Shown here in pieces: positions 15,605 through 20,190 of a stretch of DNA of 20,190 bases (position 1 is its first letter; each line of letters starts with the position of its first letter). Source of the stretch: Bacteroidota bacterium. GTDB taxonomy: Bacteria; Spirochaetota; Spirochaetia; JABMQR01. The stretch is from contig JABMQR010000084.1 of the NCBI GenBank assembly GCA_013202335.1, positions 1 through 20,190 of the forward strand. The letters run 5' to 3'. The notes beneath the pieces are model-generated. The model was not told the origin of the DNA and ran no database searches. It saw only the letters and a program-made list of their open reading frames with translations. A program made the translations under genes and the position numbers.

Positions 15605-16804
15605 TTACTGTTTTTGCCTCTGTTGTTTCTGTTTATCCCGGTTCTGCCTATCCTGAAAACCCTGCATAAGCTTCAGAAAACGTTCGTGCGCATAGTGAAA
15701 GAAGATTTTATACGACTCGCAGAAGTGGTTAAACCGCTTGTCCTGCGGGTCACGAATTCTATCCTTTATACACCCTCCGCGACAGAAAGAGAGCCACTCA
15801 CATTTAACGCACTTAGGAGCAAGTTTGGCTTTCATATCACCAAAGAGCCGCTGTCTGCGGGAGTTAAGCAGGTCCTGAGGATCATCTTTCAGCAAATTAC
15901 CAAGATGCCAGGCATCTTCCACAAAGAAGTCGCAGGAGTAGATGTCTCCGGTATGTTCCACCACCAGATAGTTACCGCAGGTTCGCTGTGCGGTACATTC
16001 AGGGGGCATCATACCCAGATAGACATGAGAAAAGGTATCAAAAAGGCGTACTGATGTTACGGCATACCCATCAACAAAATCAGCCTCCCAGAGATCGAAT
16101 ATTTTACAGAGAAACTTCCCGTATGCCTCTGCCGACAATGAGTAGGGAGCGGATTCCCGCGGGTTATCCGGATTGGTCTCGACACAGGGGATAAACTGGA
16201 GGTAGTCGAATCCGAGTCCCTTTAGATAGGTATAGATCTCCTCCGGATACTGTGCTGAATAATCATTTATTACGGTTAAGGCATTCACCTGCACATCTTT
16301 CTCAAGCAGCATGCGTGCGGTCTCTTCCACTTTCACGTGGGATCCCTGCCCTCCGGCCATAACCCGGTAATGGTCGTGTATAGGTGCAGGTCCGTCGATG
16401 GAGAGACCTACCAGAAAGTTATACTTCAGGAAAAAATCAGCCCACTCCTCAGTGATAAGGATGCCGTTGGTCTGTATGCCGTTGCTTACACTTTTTCCCT
16501 TGCCGTACTGTTCCTGATAAGCAATCGCCTTCCGATAGAAATCGAGTCCCATGAGGGTTGGTTCACCGCCCTGCCAGCCGAAGCCAAACTGGTTAACTCG
16601 TCCGGAGAGGCTCTTCTTTATCATGGTTTCCAGCACTTCATCGCTCATTCTATGTTTACCGTTTCCTGAAGAAACGTCTGTCGAAGGAGTCTCTTTATCA
16701 AAATATTCCTGCTTCTCATAGTAGAAGCAGTATTCACAGGCCATGTTGCAGTCCGGCCCGGAGGGTTTTACTAACGCATAGGTAAAAGGCAGTGTTCTTT
16801 CCAT
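15605..16804 (-). CDS. Radical SAM/SPASM protein, anaerobic sulfatase-maturase type
   Basis: Enzyme of the family that oxidises a Cys or Ser of sulfatases to formylglycine using S-adenosylmethionine and three Fe-S clusters. It has 399 residues, the usual size. The radical SAM cluster is C19-x3-C23-x2-C26 in CNMACEYCFYY. FGWQGGEPTLMGLDFY is the family's GGEP motif. The SPASM region is CTAQRTCGNYLVVEHTGD, then SCDFFVEDAWHLGNL and CVKCEWLSFCRGGC. The C-terminus is a Gln/Lys/Arg-rich tail. I place the start at the ATG at 16804; a TTG two codons earlier is in frame but lies in the spacer after the -10 box. No Shine-Dalgarno site is seen and the promoter ends 6 nt before the ATG. No sulfatase gene lies in the window, so another peptide-modifying substrate is possible. 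Confidence 0.88.
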   Translation of the reverse strand: MERTLPFTYALVKPSGPDCNMACEYCFYYEKQEYFDKETPSTDVSSGNGKHRMSDEVLETMIKKSLSGRVNQFGFGWQGGEPTLMGLDFYRKAIAYQEQYGKGKSVSNGIQTNGILITEEWADFFLKYNFLVGLSIDGPAPIHDHYRVMAGGQGSHVKVEETARMLLEKDVQVNALTVINDYSAQYPEEIYTYLKGLGFDYLQFIPCVETNPDNPRESAPYSLSAEAYGKFLCKIFDLWEADFVDGYAVTSVRLFDTFSHVYLGMMPPECTAQRTCGNYLVVEHTGDIYSCDFFVEDAWHLGNLLKDDPQDLLNSRRQRLFGDMKAKLAPKCVKCEWLSFCRGGCIKDRIRDPQDKRFNHFCESYKIFFHYAHERFLKLMQGFQDRQNRDKQKQQRQKQ

Positions 16805-16810
16805 GCACAA

Positions 16811-16839
16811 ACTATACCCATTTATTGCAAAACTGTCAC
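16811..16839 (-). promoter_or_regulatory. Promoter of the sulfatase-maturase-type gene
   Basis: Minus strand GTGACA (16834-16839), 17 nt, TATAGT (16811-16816), then 6 nt to the ATG at 16804. This predicts a leaderless transcript. Confidence 0.65.
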
Positions 16840-16867
16840 CTCCTGCTGTTCAGCTCTCTCTTTCTGA

Positions 16868-16896
16868 TTGATCAGCGGGAAATTTGCGGGTAGTAT
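16868..16896 (+). promoter_or_regulatory. Promoter of the rlpA-like gene
   Basis: TTGATC (16868-16873), 17 nt, TAGTAT (16891-16896), then 5 nt to the ATG at 16902. No ribosome binding site fits, so leaderless. It lies back to back with the promoter at 16811-16839; the -35 boxes are 28 bp apart. Confidence 0.55.
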
Positions 16897-16901
16897 AAAG
16901 C

Positions 16902-17618
16902 ATGCACAGTAAACGGGCAACTCTTCACACCCCCATCACCCTTATCATCATTCTTATACTCTTTACCCTCATTCCCCCGGCAGTTTTTGCTGAACCGACA
17001 GCTCCGGAAGCAACTGAAACAATCCCCTCACTTGAAGATGATGATAATCTGATCGTGTATCAGGAGGGTATCGCATCCTGGTATGCCGGTGAGTTTGACG
17101 GGAAGCTGACGGCAAATGGTGAGGTGTACGATGCTTCAGAAGTCTCCGCCGCACACAAAGAGCTTGCTTTCGGCACTATTGTCCGGGTTACCAATCTTGA
17201 TAACGGACTTACTCTTGTGGTACGGATTAATGACCGCGGTCCGTATGTGGGTGAGAGAATAATCGATCTCTCCCGGGGAGCTGCTGAACTCTTGGATATG
17301 GTGGAACAGGGAATAGCACCGGTAACGCTGGAGCTGATATTTGTCCCGGAAATCCCCGAATCCGCCTATGATCGTCCTGGTGATACTGGATGGGTAAAGC
17401 TGCAGCTTGGTTCCTTCTCCTCCGCTGAACGGGTACTGGAGCAGTATGGATTATTGATGGATGCCGGCCTCTATCCCATTATAGAGAAGACAGAAGCGGG
17501 ATTCTACAGGTTGATAATCCGCTGGCTTCGTTATGATGACCTGCCCGCCTATACCCTTGCCCTGAGCGATATCGGAATAGCTGATATTCTGGTGATGAGC
17601 GAAACGCCCGGAGAATAG
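16902..17618 (+). CDS. rlpA: Secreted RlpA-like double-psi beta-barrel protein with SPOR domain
   Basis: Cell-wall protein; RlpA family members are septal lytic transglycosylases acting on denuded glycan strands, with a SPOR domain that targets those strands. Residues 1-30 are a signal peptide with a basic start (MHSKR), a hydrophobic core and AVFA|E cleavage. The double-psi barrel spans about 54-148, with GIASWYAGEFDGKLTANGE (56-74), AFGTIVRVTN (89-98) and the catalytic-site motif INDRGPYVGERIIDLS (109-124). The SPOR domain is 163-233 (WVKLQLGSFSSAERV ... FYRLIIR). There is no lipobox cysteine, unlike E. coli RlpA, so the product is predicted soluble in the periplasm. Length 238 is at the short end for an RlpA with SPOR. 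It is single, divergent from the maturase gene. Confidence 0.87.
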   Translation: MHSKRATLHTPITLIIILILFTLIPPAVFAEPTAPEATETIPSLEDDDNLIVYQEGIASWYAGEFDGKLTANGEVYDASEVSAAHKELAFGTIVRVTNLDNGLTLVVRINDRGPYVGERIIDLSRGAAELLDMVEQGIAPVTLELIFVPEIPESAYDRPGDTGWVKLQLGSFSSAERVLEQYGLLMDAGLYPIIEKTEAGFYRLIIRWLRYDDLPAYTLALSDIGIADILVMSETPGE

Positions 17619-17651
17619 CGTGCTGTTTCTGAATTTGCAGAGAGTTTATGA

Positions 17652-17861
17652 TTATCTTCCGTATTGTCTGATACGCTCCGGTCTTCGTACGAAATAGTAT
17701 ATCAAAGCACCAATAAAATTCACAAAGATAATAATAAGGAGCCAGATGATTTTTTCGTTTCCCTCTGAAGATTCTTTTGTTGCACAATCTATAATTGCCC
17801 AAATCCAAAAAATACTTCCACCGATAACAACTAGGGTAAATAATAAGGTTACTAATCCCAT
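17652..17861 (-). CDS. Small PLDc_N-type membrane protein
   Basis: 69 residues resembling the phospholipase D/nuclease N-terminal (PLDc_N) domain, found alone as a small membrane protein of unknown role in many bacteria. Two hydrophobic helices (about residues 2-22 and 36-56) flank the typical block IFWIWAIIDCATKESSEGN. The second helix leads into FVRRPER, as in the family. I choose the ATG at 17861 because GGAG lies 8 nt upstream and the domain starts there. An ATG at 17891 is in frame but would add ten residues that lie over the candidate promoter. It ends 33 nt from the convergent rlpA-like gene and no clear terminator is seen between them. Confidence 0.75.
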   Translation of the reverse strand: MGLVTLLFTLVVIGGSIFWIWAIIDCATKESSEGNEKIIWLLIIIFVNFIGALIYYFVRRPERIRQYGR

Positions 17862-17874
17862 CCTGGCTTCTCCA

Positions 17875-17902
17875 TATATAGCATAGTTCAATTTTGTGTA
17901 AA
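17875..17902 (-). promoter_or_regulatory. Candidate promoter of the PLDc_N gene
   Basis: Minus strand TTTACA (17897-17902), 16 nt, TATATA (17875-17880), followed by GGAG and the ATG at 17861. The predicted leader is only about 8 nt. Confidence 0.45.
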
Positions 17903-18015
17903 CTGTATCATGTTAAATAATTTTATCAAAGTAACCTACTCGAAAAATACTCTCATGCAGACTTGGTGATCTGATCCAATCTCAAAAAATATTTCATTTT
18001 TTTTATATTTTCTTC

Positions 18016-18044
18016 TTGCAAAACTCCACATTAGGATTTATAGT
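18016..18044 (+). promoter_or_regulatory. Promoter of the gntR-ABC operon
   Basis: TTGCAA (18016-18021), 17 nt, TATAGT (18039-18044). Transcription would begin near 18051, about 36 nt before the gntR ATG. The rest of the intergenic stretch 17892-18015 is AT-rich, and beyond the PLDc_N promoter I see no gene in it. Confidence 0.65.
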
Positions 18045-18065
18045 GTTCATATACGTTATATACAC
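18043..18065. promoter_or_regulatory. Candidate GntR operator at the transcription start
   Basis: Interrupted palindrome GTGT-nn-ATA-nnnnn-TAT-nn-ACAC over 23 bp. It overlaps the end of the -10 box and the predicted start site. Its place right before a YtrA-type regulator suggests autoregulation of the operon (inference). Confidence 0.5.
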
Positions 18066-18086
18066 CTAGTACAGAGAGGCAGATAT

Positions 18087-18467
18087 ATGAACATTTTAGT
18101 TTCCAACGCATCCCGCGACCCCATCTATGAGCAGATATCACGTCAGGTACGTACCCAGATTGTGAACGGAACCCTGGAAGCCGGTGATATACTCCCCTCC
18201 ATCCGTGCACTGGCCCGTGAACTGCAGGTAAGTGTTATAACCACAAAACGAGCCTATGACGATCTGGAAAAAGAGGGATTCATCGATTCGGTAACCGGAA
18301 AAGGATCATTTGTTGCAGCACAGAATCCCGAATTCCTCCGGGAAAAGCAGATGCGGACCATTGAGGAAAAACTTACCGAAGCAGTTGATTCCGCCAAAAA
18401 CTACGGCGTGGAAAAAGAAAAACTACAGGAGCTTATTGAGCTTCTTTATGTGGAGGAGGATGTATGA
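18087..18467 (+). CDS. GntR-family regulator, YtrA type
   Basis: DNA-binding repressor, 126 residues. Residues ~10-78 are the GntR winged helix (DPIYEQISRQVRTQIVNGTL, GDILPSIRALARELQVSVITTKRAYDDLEKEGFI, TGKGSFVA). The C-terminal ~45 residues are a short helical dimerisation part, without the FCD, UTRA or aminotransferase domain of other GntR groups; this small size defines the YtrA subfamily. GAGAGG lies about 7 nt before the ATG. The gene overlaps the ABC ATPase gene by 4 bp (ATGA). YtrA-type regulators usually repress their own ABC operon and are released by cell-wall-active compounds or other signals; the signal here is unknown. Confidence 0.92.
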   Translation: MNILVSNASRDPIYEQISRQVRTQIVNGTLEAGDILPSIRALARELQVSVITTKRAYDDLEKEGFIDSVTGKGSFVAAQNPEFLREKQMRTIEEKLTEAVDSAKNYGVEKEKLQELIELLYVEEDV

Positions 18468-19327
18468 AAGTCCTTGATATTAAAAACGTAACGAAATATT
18501 ACAAGAAACAGAAAGTGCTTACCAGCCTGAACCTTTCACTGGAAGAGGGATTTGTACTCGGCCTGATCGGAGAAAATGGTGTGGGAAAAACCACCCTTAT
18601 GAAAGCGATTATGAATCTGGTACGGCTCGACAGCGGAACTATTAATATCTTTGGGAGTGATCATCTTGAAAATGAGAAAGATACCCGTTCCCGGATCGGT
18701 TTTGTACATGAAGCCAGCTATCTTTTTGAAGATCTGAACCTGTTGGATACCGAAAAAATAGTAAAAGCGGCCTATAAACAGTGGGACAGCCGGCAATTCA
18801 AACGCTATCTTGAAAGACTGCAGCTGCCGCTGGATAAGAAGGTTAAAAAATTCTCCAAAGGGATGAAAATGCGGGCAGCCCTTGCCATCGCCCTCTCCCA
18901 CAAAGCCGAGCTGATCATTATGGATGAACCCACATCCGGCCTCGATCCAATGGTGCGCAACGATCTCTACCGGGTAATCCGGGAAGAGCTGAACAAGGAG
19001 AAACGAAGCTTCATCATTTCGACCCACATCACCAGCGATCTGGAAAAAGTGGCTGATTATGTGGCAATCCTCCAAAATGGAATAATCCCCTTCCAGGTAA
19101 GTATGGATTCACTCAGGGAAGATTATGCGGTCTGTAAGGGCGCGTTAGAACTCCTCGCCCCAGAGTATGAAGAGCTGTTTCTGGGCTTTACCCGATCACA
19201 GGTCGGATTTCAGGGTCTTACCGACAATCCCAAGCAGGTTAAAAAAATAATGGGCTCACATGCAATATTTGAGCGCCCTACTATAGAGGATTTAATGATT
19301 TATACCGATGGAGGTGCAGTGATATGA
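18464..19327 (+). CDS. ABC transporter ATP-binding protein
   Basis: ATPase subunit of an ABC-2-type exporter, 287 residues. The Walker A is GENGVGKT (36-43), the signature is FSKGM (130-134) instead of LSGGQ, Walker B with catalytic Glu is LIIMDEPTSGLDP (150-162), and the switch His is H188 in STHIT. The Q-loop position reads HEASYLFEDL (82-91), without the usual Gln. About 70 residues after the ATPase core form a small C-terminal extension. Strong GGAGG lies just before the ATG, which overlaps the gntR stop. It partners the next gene; the set matches the Ytr-like regulator-ATPase-permease layout. The substrate is unknown, possibly an antimicrobial peptide or lipid. Confidence 0.93.
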   Translation: MKVLDIKNVTKYYKKQKVLTSLNLSLEEGFVLGLIGENGVGKTTLMKAIMNLVRLDSGTINIFGSDHLENEKDTRSRIGFVHEASYLFEDLNLLDTEKIVKAAYKQWDSRQFKRYLERLQLPLDKKVKKFSKGMKMRAALAIALSHKAELIIMDEPTSGLDPMVRNDLYRVIREELNKEKRSFIISTHITSDLEKVADYVAILQNGIIPFQVSMDSLREDYAVCKGALELLAPEYEELFLGFTRSQVGFQGLTDNPKQVKKIMGSHAIFERPTIEDLMIYTDGGAVI

Positions 19328-19995
19328 AAGTACTGTTATTAAAAGATTTTCTCTGCCAGAAACGGTGGATAGTTCTATACGGTGTATACAGCCTGATATT
19401 TTTCCTTATGTTCGGACTCTGGGAGGATACCCCGGATATCTCCTTCATTCTGGTACTCTCAAGCATAGCAATCGGCTTCATGGTTCTGGTAGGAAGTTTT
19501 AAATCTGATAAAAACGAGACTCCCCGCTTCATGCTGAGCCTTCCGGTTACCCGCACCGAAGCAGTCCACGAAAAATTCCTGCTCATGCTGTTGGGAACGG
19601 CCTACGGTTTTGCAGCCACCTTCATCATCAGCCTAATCTTCAGAATACCCGCAATAGGACTCACCGAAGGAACCGTAGACCCCATAGACTTCCTGCGTAT
19701 AACATCCGGCATGCTGGTACTCTCCTTCCTGCTCCCGATCTATTTCAAATTCGGACAGTTGGCCGTCCGCTACTTCCTCTTCGCCATAATGGGCCTCGGC
19801 GTAGCCCTCCAGGCAGTCCTTCTGATCGCAATAAGTGTGGTAAAAAGCGACCGGAACATAATAGACTTCGTACTATCCTGGTTCACCCGCCTCCCCGTCC
19901 TGAACCGCAACCTGGTAATCTTCGCCATAGGCCTGGCAATCTTCATAGCCAGCTACATAGCCTCATTATTAATCTATTCCCGTAAGGATGTATAA
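19324..19995 (+). CDS. ABC-2 type permease
   Basis: Membrane subunit of the exporter, 223 residues with about six hydrophobic helices (roughly 15-32, 40-58, 85-106, 127-145, 150-172, 197-217). The opening LLLKDFLCQKRW and the loop SLPVTRTEAVHEKF (72-85) are typical of the small ABC2_membrane_5-like permeases paired with YtrA-type operons. GGAGG lies 9 nt before the ATG, which overlaps the ATPase stop by 4 bp (ATGA). It is the last gene of the operon: its stop codon is part of the terminator stem. Its 3' half looks richer in C at third codon positions than genes at the window's start. Confidence 0.88.
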   Translation: MKVLLLKDFLCQKRWIVLYGVYSLIFFLMFGLWEDTPDISFILVLSSIAIGFMVLVGSFKSDKNETPRFMLSLPVTRTEAVHEKFLLMLLGTAYGFAATFIISLIFRIPAIGLTEGTVDPIDFLRITSGMLVLSFLLPIYFKFGQLAVRYFLFAIMGLGVALQAVLLIAISVVKSDRNIIDFVLSWFTRLPVLNRNLVIFAIGLAIFIASYIASLLIYSRKDV

Positions 19996-20023
19996 CATGC
20001 AAGATTTCCTGCATGTTATTTTG
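19992..20023 (+). terminator. Terminator of the gntR-ABC operon
   Basis: ATAACATGCA (19992-20001) and TGCATGTTAT (20011-20020, starting one base earlier at 20010 counting the T) give about a 10-bp stem with an 8-nt loop, followed by TTTTG. The TAA stop of the permease (19993-19995) is inside the stem. Confidence 0.65.
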
Positions 20024-20059
20024 AAGTATTCTATTTGATGATATCAAATTGAATACTTC
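20023..20059. repeat. 37-nt near-perfect inverted repeat
   Basis: Arms GAAGTATTC-T-ATTTGAT (20023-20039) and ATCAAAT-T-GAATACTTC (20043-20059) differ only by a T·T mismatch and enclose a 3-nt loop. It follows the terminator directly, is AT-rich and lacks a T-tract. It may be a second terminator-like structure, a protein site or a small palindromic repeat. Confidence 0.6.
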
Positions 20060-20115
20060 TAATGACTCTGAATTCACAACAATATAACGATAAACAATTT
20101 AAGCCCCTTAAATAC

Positions 20116-20145
20116 TTGACATCACCCCTCATTTTTGCTTATTAT
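20116..20145 (+). promoter_or_regulatory. Promoter of the tRNA gene
   Basis: Perfect TTGACA (20116-20121), 18 nt, TATTAT (20140-20145). The start would be near 20152, 7 nt before the mature tRNA 5' end. Confidence 0.7.
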
Positions 20146-20158
20146 TGCCTTGCTTCAA

Positions 20159-20190
20159 GGGCCCATAGCTCAGTTGGTTAGAGCAACGGA
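20159..20190 (+). tRNA. tRNA gene, 3' part outside window (possibly tRNA-Met or -Ile)
   Basis: Starts GGGCCCA (acceptor arm, 20159-20165), then TA, D-arm GCTC (20168-20171), loop AGTTGGTTA, GAGC (20181-20184), base 26 A, and the first half of the anticodon stem ACGGA (20186-20190). The anticodon is past the window edge, so identity is a guess from overall resemblance; elongator tRNA-Met(CAT) is my first choice. Confidence 0.85.

Noticed and set aside
16836..16844. AGGAGGTGA on the minus strand, a perfect Shine-Dalgarno sequence, upstream of the sulfatase-maturase-type gene.
   Set aside because: It lies about 32 nt from the ATG, upstream of the -10 box and overlapping the -35. The only start codon at a fitting distance is a TTG followed after one codon by TAA. 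Treated as chance.
1..20190. Search for CRISPR arrays, insertion sequences, integrases, toxin-antitoxin pairs and phage genes.
   Set aside because: No regular spaced repeats, transposase motifs or such genes are seen. A tRNA gene at the right edge could be an integration site, but what lies beyond it is outside the window.

Overview
The window is about 20.2 kb of chromosomal DNA, moderately AT-rich and densely coded. It starts inside trkA and ends inside a tRNA gene. The best taxonomic hint is a class I lysyl-tRNA synthetase, a form common in spirochaetes and archaea and rare in most other bacteria. It sits next to an Era GTPase with an unusual P-loop (GRPSAGKST). With radical-SAM, Fe-S and anaerobic-type enzymes, this suggests an anaerobic or facultative, free-living spirochaete (inference, moderate confidence).

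Layout. (1) 1-2368, plus strand: trkA (5' end missing) and trkH form a K+ uptake operon. (2) 2430-6513, minus strand: preT-preA-hydA is a reductive pyrimidine (or hydantoin) operon with a good terminator. Its promoter at 6603-6631 carries a strong dyad over the -35 element. (3) 6686-8188, plus: a B12-binding-type radical SAM protein of unknown role. (4) 8277-10454, minus: a fusion of a major facilitator transporter with HEAT-like repeats. (5) 10556-11149, minus: a ClpP-family peptidase. (6) 11361-12239, plus: era. (7) 12256-14293, minus: a small membrane protein downstream of lysS. (8) 14456-15577, plus: an aldo/keto reductase with a C-terminal 2[4Fe-4S] module. (9) 15605-16804, minus: a radical SAM/SPASM protein of the anaerobic sulfatase-maturase type. 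(10) 16902-17618, plus: a secreted RlpA-like protein with a SPOR domain. (11) 17652-17861, minus: a PLDc_N-type small membrane protein. (12) 18087-19995, plus: a YtrA-type GntR regulator, ABC ATPase and ABC-2 permease in one overlapping operon with a candidate operator, then terminator hairpins. (13) 20116-20190: a promoter and the first half of a tRNA gene.

Two points stand out. First, several monocistronic or first genes (radical SAM, MFS-HEAT, lysS, sulfatase maturase, rlpA, perhaps era) have no Shine-Dalgarno sequence. Instead they have a promoter whose -10 box lies 5-9 nt from the ATG, which predicts leaderless mRNAs. The other genes mostly have clear Shine-Dalgarno sites. Second, the preTA-hydA promoter region has nested inverted repeats that look like operators.

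I see no mobile element, CRISPR array, phage gene or recognisable defence system. The window reads mainly as housekeeping and metabolic DNA. All promoter, dyad and alignment statements were made by eye.
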